Positions 25,224 to 30,360 of a DNA stretch of 46,806 bases are shown here, one piece after another. Position 1 is the stretch's first letter, and each line of letters opens with the position of its first letter. This DNA comes from a virus. The DNA lies in IMG/VR virus record IMGVR_UViG_3300050821_000641, positions 1 to 46,806 of that record; one strand, written 5' to 3'. The notes beneath the pieces were generated by a model that saw only the letters and a program-made list of their open reading frames with translations, did not search any database and was not told the origin of the DNA. A program made the translations under genes and the position numbers.

Positions 25224-25310
25224 TGGTGGATAGGGCACGACTCGAACGTGCGTAGGTCCAAGGACCGTCAAGGTTACAGCTTGGTGTAATTGCCGCTATA
25301 CGACCTATCC
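25224..25310 (-). tRNA. tRNA-Tyr (GTA)
   Basis: Class II with a long variable arm, as usual for bacterial Tyr. Loop CTGTAAC reads TAC. Acceptor GGATAGG/CCTATCC, discriminator A. Confidence 0.95.
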
Positions 25311-25316
25311 AAAATC

Positions 25317-25562
25317 TTATTGCAAGAAACTTGTTTGCTGACTCGACATCGACGCTGTGTTCTGTTGATGCTGACAGATAACCGTCGGGTAAATCGGGTC
25401 TACGTAATACGGCTGCGGATAAACCGTAGGCTGCGAAGCAGGAATCGGTTGCGTTTGTGGCGCAAAGGTGATAATCATCGGACGCGCTTCGAGCAACTGA
25501 ACTCTCATCTTCAGTTCAGCAACTTCCTTTTCGAGTTGTTCGATCTTTTGCTTTTGTGTCAT
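25317..25562 (-). CDS. Small leucine-zipper-like protein behind tRNA-Glu
   Basis: An 81-aa protein. Residues 1-30 (MTQKQKIEQLEKEVAELKMR) form a heptad coiled coil; the rest is Pro/Tyr/Gln-rich. The ATG follows the tRNA-Glu(TTC) CCA after 6 nt and has no ribosome-binding site. Oligomeric small protein of unknown role. Confidence 0.75.
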   Translation of the reverse strand: MTQKQKIEQLEKEVAELKMRVQLLEARPMIITFAPQTQPIPASQPTVYPQPYYVDPIYPTVICQHQQNTASMSSQQTSFLQ

Positions 25563-25568
25563 AAAATT

Positions 25569-25642
25569 TGGTAGGGCTGGAGAGAATCGAACTCTCATGA
25601 ACAAGTTGAAAGCCTGTCATGCTACCATTGCATCACAACCCC
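25569..25642 (-). tRNA. tRNA-Glu (TTC)
   Basis: Loop CTTTCAA reads GAA. Acceptor GGGGTTG/CAGCCCT with discriminator A. Canonical D-loop GG and T-loop. Confidence 0.95.
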
Positions 25643-25646
25643 AAAT

Positions 25647-25721
25647 TGGTTCTCAGAGAAGGAGTCGAACCTTCACTACACGGTTATCGGCCATGCGTGC
25701 TAACCTTTACACTACCCGAGA
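25647..25721 (-). tRNA. tRNA-Ile (GAT), C33
   Basis: Loop CCGATAA gives anticodon GAT (codon ATC) with C at position 33 instead of T. Acceptor TCTCGGG/TCTGAGA. Its 5' end lies 10 nt from the 3' end of the RNase P RNA. Confidence 0.85.
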
Positions 25722-25730
25722 ATAGAAACT

Positions 25731-26012
25731 TTGTGGCGAACAATAGCCGGGATTTTGTCGAGGGCTATCATTCATCTTTGCTCTCACCCGCCGGTCAAAG
25801 ATTGGATCGATCTACCGGCCTACTTGAGATTGCACAGTCAGGGAGTGCCTTCGCTTGAATGAGCCGGGATGGTGCTCGACCGGATGACCGGTGCGTTCCC
25901 AACCGACTACGAAGCCTTACCCGTCGCATTGCTGCGCTCGCAACTTCCACGATGACTTGACCCGTGTGTCCCGAACTTCCTCTGTTTCCAGCGATAGCCT
26001 AGTTCACCACAA
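25731..26012 (-). ncRNA. rnpB: RNase P RNA (compact, phage-encoded)
   Basis: A 282-nt RNA in the tRNA array. P1: TTGTGGTGAAC pairs with GTTCGCCACAA (11 bp). P2: GGCTATC pairs with GATAGCC. P3 is reduced to CTG-GAAA-CAG. The 5' conserved region AGAGGAAGTTCGGGA and the 3' conserved region (GATGAATGATAGCCC, then CGACAAAATCCCGGCTAT) match the bacterial RNase P signature and can form helix P4 with its bulged U. GGTAAGGC and GGGAACGCACCGG match the specificity-domain segments. The usual L15 GGU motif that binds tRNA CCA is not evident. Flanking tRNAs 6-9 nt away suggest that tRNA processing makes its ends. It should cut tRNA 5' leaders, probably with the host protein. Confidence 0.92.
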
Positions 26013-26018
26013 TCAAGA

Positions 26019-26111
26019 TGGTAGTCTCGGTCGGATTCGAACCGACATCACGCTCTAATCTAGAGCTTACAGTTTATAAGGCTGCTGCACTAACCGTTGT
26101 GCTACGAGACT
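26019..26111 (-). tRNA. tRNA with TAT anticodon (Ile), long variable arm
   Basis: Loop CTTATAA gives TAT (codon ATA). A 22-nt variable arm (GCTCTA/AGAGC) makes it class II-shaped, unusual for Ile, and stem pair 31-39 is C-A. Acceptor AGTCTCG/CGAGACT, encoded CCA. It directly precedes the RNase P RNA. The identity is less certain than for other tRNAs. Confidence 0.75.
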
Positions 26112-26116
26112 AAATT

Positions 26117-26191
26117 TGGTAGCCCGCGAGTGAATCGAACACTCATCGCCTCTTTGTAAGAGAGGCAGTCTTGCCGTTGACATAGCAGGCT
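26117..26191 (-). tRNA. tRNA-Val (TAC)
   Basis: Loop CTTACAA reads GTA. Acceptor AGCCTGC/GCGGGCT, encoded CCA, canonical loops. Confidence 0.95.
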
Positions 26192-26197
26192 AAAATT

Positions 26198-26254
26198 TTC
26201 GGCATACAATCTCAGGCTTTAATATGCCTTGAGGCGTTAATTCGCCATGCCGAA
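26198..26254 (-). other. 57-nt structured spacer, two-hairpin closed stem
   Basis: TTCGGCAT pairs with ATGCCGAA around two hairpins (GGCG/CGCC and CTCAAGGC/GCCTGAG). No CCA follows. The shape is that of a tRNA lacking one arm. Confidence 0.45.
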
Positions 26255-26257
26255 CTT

Positions 26258-26333
26258 TGGATGCCGTGACGGGAATCGAACCCGCCTTGTTCCCTTTAGG
26301 AGAGGGACGCTACTTCCAATTAGCTACACGGCA
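26258..26333 (-). tRNA. tRNA-Arg (CCT)
   Basis: Loop CTCCTAA reads AGG. Perfect acceptor TGCCGTG/CACGGCA, discriminator T, encoded CCA. Confidence 0.95.
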
Positions 26334-26339
26334 ATAAAC

Positions 26340-26416
26340 TGGTACTCCCGGCAGGACTCCAACCCGCATCGACAACGTTCGTAGCGTTGCGCCTTTTGCA
26401 ATTAGACCACGGGAGC
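26340..26416 (-). tRNA. tRNA-Arg (ACG)
   Basis: Loop CTACGAA reads CGT. D-loop AATTGCAAA lacks GG and the T-loop is TTGGAGT (C56 to G). The 5' end overlaps the stop of the preceding small gene by 15 nt. Confidence 0.9.
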
Positions 26417-26674
26417 AAAAGAAAACTGTTCAATATTCTGATCGCATTCCGAACACCATGTTGCGCCGTTCGGACTATACTCGATTCTTATAACATCATC
26501 CTGCGGGCATGTGTAAGGACGCCCGGAAGAGAAGAAGGTAACAGTACCATCAAAATTCATGTGAAAGGAATGGCAAGTATATCCTGTTTCACCGTCAGGT
26601 TCTTTCTTTACAACCCCGTTTTCGTCCCATACTAAATAGTGCCGAACGACAACAATGAGGTTTGCTCTCTTCAT
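26402..26674 (-). CDS. Small protein behind tRNA-Lys, overlapping tRNA-Arg
   Basis: A 90-aa protein starting MKRANLIVVVRHYLVWDENG, with CxxC-like GATWCSECDQ near the end. The ATG follows the tRNA-Lys(CTT) CCA after 4 nt without a ribosome-binding site. The last codons lie inside tRNA-Arg(ACG), so mRNA and tRNA compete for the same transcript. Function unknown. Confidence 0.75.
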   Translation of the reverse strand: MKRANLIVVVRHYLVWDENGVVKKEPDGETGYTCHSFHMNFDGTVTFFSSGRPYTCPQDDVIRIEYSPNGATWCSECDQNIEQFSFAPVV

Positions 26675-26678
26675 AAAT

Positions 26679-26753
26679 TGGTGGATCGCCACAGAATTGA
26701 ACTGTGTCCCCGCACGTTAAGAGCGTGGTATGCTTCCGTAACACCTGCGATCC
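26679..26753 (-). tRNA. tRNA-Lys (CTT)
   Basis: Loop CTCTTAA reads AAG. Perfect acceptor GGATCGC/GCGATCC, T-loop TTCAATT, encoded CCA. Confidence 0.95.
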
Positions 26754-26757
26754 GAAA

Positions 26758-26813
26758 TTTGACATCTGTTGTTGCGGAGTAGTGTCCACTCCGGACGATT
26801 ACTTGTCGTCAAA
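26758..26813 (-). other. 56-nt structured spacer, two-hairpin closed stem
   Basis: TTTGAC and GTCAAA can close two hairpins: GACGA/TCGTC with a 7-nt loop and CGGAGT/ACTCCG with a 7-nt loop. The first hairpin competes with the closing stem. Size and shape match the 26198-26254 element. Confidence 0.4.
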
Positions 26814-26817
26814 CTAA

Positions 26818-26908
26818 TTCGGACTCCGGTCATATCTTACGGTTAGACCGTCTTAGCAATCCACAAAGATGTACCGTAAGCGGGAACCTCTGTGCGAGCG
26901 CGTCCGAA
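26818..26908 (-). other. 91-nt structured spacer
   Basis: TTCGGAC pairs with GTCCGAA, and CTTACGG with CCGTAAG inside. It directly abuts the small gene below it on the minus strand (26911). It is tRNA-sized but has no recognisable T-loop. Confidence 0.4.
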
Positions 26909-26910
26909 AA

Positions 26911-27156
26911 TTACTTAGCGAAGTTCGCATCGGAAACATTGTTCCCGGAAAGAACTACCTGCTGAATTGCTAACGGCTGTGCCGCCGTATACAAATTGTA
27001 AACGCCATCAGCTAAACCGGTAAAGGAGTAGTTCTTGCTTGCGTCGGCAACAGTCATGTCCGGTGTAGGAAAAGAGTAATCACCTACCGGACAGATGTAA
27101 ACAATCTCACCTACAGTGCCCGCGCCTACGTTACCGCTGATCGAATGCGTTGCCAT
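26911..27156 (-). CDS. Small Ig/carboxypeptidase-regulatory-like protein
   Basis: An 81-aa protein: MATHSISGNVGAGTVGEIVY, ADASKNYSFTGLADGVYNLY and ends DANFAK. The pattern fits one small beta-sandwich domain (carboxypeptidase-regulatory or SpaA-like). AGAGGT precedes the ATG, unlike other small genes in this array. The upstream frame into tRNA-Lys(TTT) is rejected. Confidence 0.75.
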   Translation of the reverse strand: MATHSISGNVGAGTVGEIVYICPVGDYSFPTPDMTVADASKNYSFTGLADGVYNLYTAAQPLAIQQVVLSGNNVSDANFAK

Positions 27157-27170
27157 ATTACCTCTAATGT

Positions 27171-27246
27171 TGGTCGGTCGCCAGAGACTCGAACTCTGAA
27201 CCCACAGCTTAAAAGGCTGGTATGTTGCCTCTAACACCTGCGACCG
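27171..27246 (-). tRNA. tRNA-Lys (TTT)
   Basis: Loop CTTTTAA reads AAA. Acceptor CGGTCGC/GCGACCG, encoded CCA, canonical loops. Confidence 0.95.
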
Positions 27247-27247
27247 A

Positions 27248-27321
27248 TGGAGCCAAAGGAAGGAATCTAACCTTCGATTGTTCTTTACCAAAGAACTGTT
27301 TTAACACTAAACTACTTCGGC
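27248..27321 (-). tRNA. tRNA-Thr (GGT)
   Basis: Loop TTGGTAA reads ACC. D-loop AGTGTTA lacks GG and the T-loop is TTAGATT (C56 to A). Spacing to tRNA-Lys is 1 nt. Confidence 0.92.
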
Positions 27322-27322
27322 G

Positions 27323-27396
27323 TGGAGCAGGACAAGCGAATCGAACGCTTGTATCATCTTTACGAGAGATGCATAATGCCACTATATTAGTCCTGC
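27323..27396 (-). tRNA. tRNA-Thr (CGT)
   Basis: Loop CTCGTAA reads ACG. Perfect acceptor GCAGGAC/GTCCTGC. D-loop GG and TTCGATT are kept. Confidence 0.95.
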
Positions 27397-27406
27397 AAAA
27401 TCGTTT

Positions 27407-27461
27407 GGCAGTTCTTGGAGCCGAAGCATTGTCTAGAATAACTTCGGTTATCGTCTCTGCC
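27407..27461 (-). other. 55-nt structured spacer
   Basis: GGCAG pairs with CTGCC. Inside, ATAAC/GTTAT with a CGAA loop competes with CCGAAG/CTTCGG. It fills the gap between tRNA-Thr(CGT) and tRNA-Glu(CTC). Confidence 0.35.
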
Positions 27462-27463
27462 TC

Positions 27464-27538
27464 TGGTCGGCTCAACGGGAATCAAACCCGTATCCCTTTC
27501 GTGAGAGGAAAGGATGCTTATCATTGCACCATGAACCT
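27464..27538 (-). tRNA. tRNA-Glu (CTC)
   Basis: Loop CTCTCAC reads GAG. D-loop AATGATAA lacks GG, the T-loop is TTTGATT (C56 lost), and the first acceptor pair is A-G. Confidence 0.9.
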
Positions 27539-27592
27539 AACGATCTGGGATGCCCGCCCTTTCGTTTACACACCGGGTTAGGGCCACAGAAT

Positions 27593-27667
27593 TGGAGCGG
27601 AATGTCGGCTCTGCCCCGACACATTCAGTTTGGAAGACTGACATGCTACTGTTAACATCAATCCCGC
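27593..27667 (-). tRNA. tRNA-Gly (TCC), T-loop GGCAGAG
   Basis: Loop CTTCCAA reads GGA. The T-stem GTCGG/CCGAC closes a T-loop GGCAGAG that lacks TTC altogether; the D-loop TAACAGTA has no GG. Acceptor GCGGGAT/ATTCCGC. The most divergent functional-looking tRNA of the set. The 54-nt gap before it (27539-27592) holds a weak hairpin. Confidence 0.85.
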
Positions 27668-27675
27668 TTAGAAAC

Positions 27676-27749
27676 TGGTCCTCACTGTTCGAATCGAACG
27701 AACACTGCTCGTGTTTCAGGCGAGAGTGCGACCACTACACCAAATGAGG
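27676..27749 (-). tRNA. tRNA-Phe (GAA)
   Basis: Loop CTGAAAC reads TTC. Acceptor CCTCATT/AGTGAGG, canonical T-arm; one C-A pair at 31-39. Confidence 0.95.
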
Positions 27750-27750
27750 A

Positions 27751-28437
27751 TTAAAATAAATTGTCTTCTGTCGTACGTCGTCTCGGGAATTCAATCGAGA
27801 ACGTTAGCGATACTCCGACGCCGAAAGATGTATTGCGTGGGCACGTTACCGCGCCCTCTGTTCCGTCACAAACCGGATTGCCCTGTTGCAGAACGTGCCC
27901 GGCAGCAAACTGCTCGCTGCCACGGTAGCATACCGCGCCGGTGCAACCTAATCTTGTATCTACCTTGATATATCCGCCGGTCAGATGCGATGTCTCAACG
28001 CCGTTCGTAATACCGTTGTTGAACTGTTGAGTGTAGCCAAAGCTTACTCTCGAAGGAAAGCCGAGAACGTAAGTCTTAACAGTTGCTCCAGCTAGAGCGT
28101 ACGCTGCGGTCTTGCTTACCTTCGTTACGCTGTATCCGCTGTCTTCAAGCTTACCGGACAATCCGACTTTATCAGTAAGCCAGACCGTTCCGCCAGCAGA
28201 CGCTATGTTCGCGTGCCCGATTCCTAATCCTACGTGTGTCTCGTACGGAGAGTAGGTATCGTTTAAATCTAGTTCGAACCGGTGAAGAAAAGGAACCTCA
28301 AGTCCGGCTGAAACTCCCGCGCTCATGTTATTGAACTCGTTCGATCCAGATAAACCGAGAAGGACTCTGGTCTGCGCCTTTGCGCTAGGAACCATTAGTG
28401 CCAAGGCTAACAGCAAACTCAGAATGAACTTTTTCAT
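27751..28437 (-). CDS. Exported outer-membrane beta-barrel-like protein
   Basis: A 228-aa protein with AAAGGACAATA before the ATG. MKKFILSLLLALALMVPSAK is a signal peptide with a likely cut after AKA. The rest alternates strands (VGLGIGHANIASAGGTVWLT, SRVSFGYTQQFNNGITNG) and ends in a strand, FGVGVSLTFSIEF, followed by a charged tail. This fits a small outer-membrane barrel. An RNA operon is a strange home for it. Receptor masking, superinfection exclusion or adsorption change are possible roles. Two Cys pairs in the C-half may be disulphides. Confidence 0.7.
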   Translation of the reverse strand: MKKFILSLLLALALMVPSAKAQTRVLLGLSGSNEFNNMSAGVSAGLEVPFLHRFELDLNDTYSPYETHVGLGIGHANIASAGGTVWLTDKVGLSGKLEDSGYSVTKVSKTAAYALAGATVKTYVLGFPSRVSFGYTQQFNNGITNGVETSHLTGGYIKVDTRLGCTGAVCYRGSEQFAAGHVLQQGNPVCDGTEGAVTCPRNTSFGVGVSLTFSIEFPRRRTTEDNLF

Positions 28438-28555
28438 TATTGTCCTTTGCTTAAAAGATTAGACACTCGCAACGCTTTATGCTCTCGGTAGTGTCGAACC
28501 GGCTGGCGCTGATCGCAATAGCTACTTGCGAAGCATCCAGCGAACATCAGAAAAT
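28438..28555 (-). other. Structured leader before the barrel gene
   Basis: The gap between tRNA-Met and the barrel gene holds hairpins TCGCAA/TTGCGA (7-nt loop) inside GCTGG/CCAGC, and GACACT/AGTGTC. It could be a 5' regulatory leader or another tRNA remnant. Confidence 0.35.
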
Positions 28556-28627
28556 TGGTAGCAGAGGCGAGAGTCGAACCCGCGTAGAGCGGCTTATGAG
28601 ACCGCCTTGAATCCCATTCTCCCTGCT
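28556..28627 (-). tRNA. tRNA-Met (CAT), short D-arm
   Basis: Loop CTCATAA reads ATG (or ATA if the C34 is modified to lysidine). Only 15 nt lie between the acceptor and the anticodon stem, so the D-arm is short, but GG and TTCGACT remain. Acceptor AGCAGGG/CTCTGCT. Confidence 0.9.
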
Positions 28628-28628
28628 A

Positions 28629-28702
28629 TGGTGGACAACCGGGGAATCGAACCCCGAACACTAGTGTGCAAAACTAGTAGTATCCCGTTTACCTAGTCGC
28701 CC
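28629..28702 (-). tRNA. tRNA-Ala (TGC)
   Basis: Loop TTTGCAC reads GCA. Acceptor GGGCGAC/GTTGTCC, encoded CCA. The acceptor lacks the usual G3-U70; here G3 pairs with T as a wobble, which may serve. Confidence 0.92.
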
Positions 28703-28918
28703 GAAATTTAATGCCGTTATAACGCCACGGCTTTACCCGTCCTACCTTTTGAGGGAATCGGGACAGCGTTTCGATGTATGCACGCTAGGAGCATGGTATT
28801 GCTCTGACATTTGTGTGTCTTACTCCGTGCAATACATTTCAAATCTGGGCAAGTATATTTCGTTGGCCTCTTCCTAGAAAGGACCGTGGCCTACTTGCTT
28901 GATGGCCGTTTATATAAT
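28703..28918 (-). other. 216-nt structured, gene-free spacer
   Basis: Contains stems GCCGT/ACGGC, GTATTGC/GCAATAC, GAGCA/TGCTC and CAAGTA/TACTTG on the minus strand, some mutually exclusive. A 22-aa frame is not convincing. No canonical tRNA T-loop is seen. Confidence 0.4.
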
Positions 28919-29002
28919 TGGTGCGCCGCGAGGGATTTGAACCCCCACCCCTTTCGAGACCAGTTTCTAAGACTGGCGTGTCTGCCGTTCCACCAGCAGC
29001 GC
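28919..29002 (-). tRNA. tRNA-Leu (TAG)
   Basis: Class II. Loop CTTAGAA reads CTA. Acceptor GCGCTGC/GCGGCGC, T-loop TTCAAAT, encoded CCA. Confidence 0.95.
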
Positions 29003-29011
29003 ATAAACTAA

Positions 29012-29094
29012 TAGCGGGATGCGAGCATAGTTGCGTTGTTTAGGACAAGGCAACATCTTCTGAACGCTCTCTTACCTAACCTCAGAGCCCGCTA
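29012..29094 (-). other. 83-nt tRNA-sized structured spacer
   Basis: A perfect 7-bp acceptor-like stem (TAGCGGG/CCCGCTA). Inside are a D-like hairpin CTCT/AGAG with GG in its loop and a stem GCGTT/AACGC, but no T-loop or CCA. Confidence 0.45.
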
Positions 29095-29098
29095 AACT

Positions 29099-29186
29099 TG
29101 GTAGGCCGCGCCGGATTCGAACCGGCATGGGGTGTTATACCCGGCGGGGTTTAAGCCCGCTATGTCTGCCATTCCATCAGCAGCCT
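29099..29186 (-). tRNA. tRNA-Leu (TAA)
   Basis: Class II. Loop CTTAAAC reads TTA. Acceptor AGGCTGC/GCGGCCT, TTCGAAT T-loop. Confidence 0.95.
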
Positions 29187-29190
29187 ATAA

Positions 29191-29310
29191 TTACACAGGG
29201 TTAGTTAAATAACTCAATCTCTTTGTGAATTGTCTCAGAAGTTTCAGAGCATCTTTGGCGCTCAGATGAAACCCCGGCATGTCATTTAACCATTGTTGAA
29301 ATTCTTTCAT
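29191..29310 (-). CDS. 39-aa small protein
   Basis: MKEFQQWLNDMPGFHLSAKD then a basic helix and LTNPV. TAGGAG lies 5 nt before the ATG, so this is a conventional start. It fits exactly between tRNA-Leu(TAA) and tRNA-Leu(CAA). Helical, function unknown. Confidence 0.75.
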   Translation of the reverse strand: MKEFQQWLNDMPGFHLSAKDALKLLRQFTKRLSYLTNPV

Positions 29311-29336
29311 AGCGTCTCCTATTATCTTTCTAATCT

Positions 29337-29419
29337 TGGTCGGTCGCCCCGGAGTCGAACCGGGATGATTTCTCGCCGCTTTTTGAGAACGGTGTGTCTG
29401 CCTATTCCACCAGCAACCG
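29337..29419 (-). tRNA. tRNA-Leu (CAA)
   Basis: Class II. Loop CTCAAAA reads TTG. Acceptor CGGTTGC/GCGACCG, encoded CCA. Confidence 0.95.
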
Positions 29420-29423
29420 ATAA

Positions 29424-29597
29424 TTATTCTGGACGATTCATTCTTTCTTGTTTAGCCGCTCGTCTCAAAATTCTTCGTTCGTCGAGCTTATCCCACAACT
29501 TCAAGACTTGCCAGTAAGAGGATAGCATCACCGCTATCAGGAGCGGGATGACAGCTAGCTTGACAAAGATAACCGGAATCGTGATCGTCTCTTGCAT
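29424..29597 (-). CDS. 57-aa single-span membrane protein behind tRNA-Pro
   Basis: MQETITIPVIFVKLAVIPLL and following residues form one transmembrane helix (about 6-28); the C-half is basic. The ATG follows the tRNA-Pro(TGG) CCA after 3 nt with no ribosome-binding site. Probably leaderless translation. Function unknown. Confidence 0.75.
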   Translation of the reverse strand: MQETITIPVIFVKLAVIPLLIAVMLSSYWQVLKLWDKLDERRILRRAAKQERMNRPE

Positions 29598-29600
29598 AAT

Positions 29601-29674
29601 TGGTAGAGATACCCGGAATTGAACCGGGTGCTCACGCTCCCAAAGCGTGCCGTCGTCCGTCCACTTATATCTCT
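29601..29674 (-). tRNA. tRNA-Pro (TGG)
   Basis: Loop TTTGGGA reads CCA. Perfect acceptor AGAGATA/TATCTCT. Its 5' end overlaps the HNH gene stop by 10 nt. Confidence 0.95.
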
Positions 29675-29994
29675 AAAGAATGATGTATAGCGTGGCAGTT
29701 AGCACAGAGAACATCACACTTTGCTATCTCTGCGAGAAGTGTTAAAACACTGACACTAGCTATACCTGTACATATATCAAAACTTTTAGTTTCAGGTTCT
29801 CTGTGATGAAAACAAAGTGCGCTATGGTGCTTATCGTATCCGCAAACTCTACAACCGCAAATCAGTTTTATCTGATCGACTATACGTTTAAGAAATTTAC
29901 GCCGTTTAGCAACGCGAGCATTCTTAGAGTCTGCTAGTCTTTCTTTGTTCTCTTTGTACCACTTTCTGTGATACGCCCTGCTTGACTGAGACAT
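29665..29994 (-). CDS. HNH endonuclease inside the tRNA array
   Basis: A 109-aa protein. The N-half is basic and helical (RKWYKENKERLADSKNARVA). The nuclease core has CGCRVCGYDKHHSALCFHH and CDVLCANCHAIHH, giving two Cys pairs for zinc and the HNH catalytic residues. The ATG follows the tRNA-Pro(CGG) CCA after 3 nt, with no ribosome-binding site. It may be a free-standing homing nuclease that spread with the tRNA cluster. Confidence 0.85.
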   Translation of the reverse strand: MSQSSRAYHRKWYKENKERLADSKNARVAKRRKFLKRIVDQIKLICGCRVCGYDKHHSALCFHHREPETKSFDICTGIASVSVLTLLAEIAKCDVLCANCHAIHHSLEI

Positions 29995-29997
29995 AGA

Positions 29998-30071
29998 TGG
30001 TCGGGAAGCCGAGAATCGAACTCGGGCCATACGTATCCGAAACGTAGAGACTACCATTATCAGACTTCCCG
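29998..30071 (-). tRNA. tRNA-Pro (CGG)
   Basis: Loop TTCGGAT reads CCG. Perfect acceptor CGGGAAG/CTTCCCG, discriminator A. Confidence 0.95.
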
Positions 30072-30076
30072 TAATA

Positions 30077-30151
30077 TGGGGTGAATGAAGAGATTCGAAC
30101 TCTCGTTCAGCGAGTCACAGTCGCTTGTCCTACCATTGGACGACATCCACC
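30077..30151 (-). tRNA. tRNA-His (GTG)
   Basis: Loop CTGTGAC reads CAC. An extra 5' G (G-1) faces discriminator C, the tRNA-His hallmark, which here is encoded. Acceptor GTGGATG/CATTCAC. Confidence 0.95.
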
Positions 30152-30153
30152 GT

Positions 30154-30275
30154 TGAATCATGCCCGGCGTTCTACCATTAAACTACATAAACTACACGGT
30201 TAGGCTACCCGCCGTACTAGGATTCGAACCTAGACTTCCGGGCTCTTCCGCCTACAAAATTCGTAGGACTTAAAC
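30154..30275 (-). other. Two tRNA halves in permuted order
   Basis: A T-arm half (CTAGG TTCGAAT CCTAG at plus 30217-30233, with GCCCGG before it) lies 5' of a D-arm half (TAGTTTAATGGTAGAAC at 30169-30185, followed by CCGGGC). GCCCGG and CCGGGC would pair as an anticodon stem only in permuted order. The acceptor pairing is weak (ACGG/CCGT). A further hairpin CCTAC/GTAGG leads. It is either a permuted tRNA gene or two fragments. Confidence 0.45.
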
Positions 30276-30276
30276 T

Positions 30277-30352
30277 TGGAGATCGAGGTGGGATTCAAAC
30301 CCACGACAGACTCTTTAGAAGAGAGCCACTCTGTTCGCTGAGTTACTCGATC
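30277..30352 (-). tRNA. tRNA-Arg (TCT)
   Basis: Loop CTTCTAA reads AGA. D-loop AGCGAACA lacks GG and the T-loop is TTTGAAT (C56 lost). Perfect acceptor GATCGAG/CTCGATC. It starts about 2 nt from the predicted P2 transcription start. Confidence 0.92.
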
Positions 30353-30360
30353 ATGAAACC

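Noticed and set aside
26019-26111. An ochre suppressor reading (anticodon TTA)
   Set aside because: It needs a frame in the anticodon loop whose stem does not pair; TAT with one C-A pair is better.
27209-27475. An 88-aa frame starting at the tRNA-Glu end
   Set aside because: It crosses two Thr tRNAs and ends inside tRNA-Lys; only its first 30 residues look protein-like, so it is at most a remnant.
28703-28918. tmRNA
   Set aside because: No tRNA-Ala-like ends with a GGTTCGAAT T-arm and no tag-peptide frame were found in the segment.
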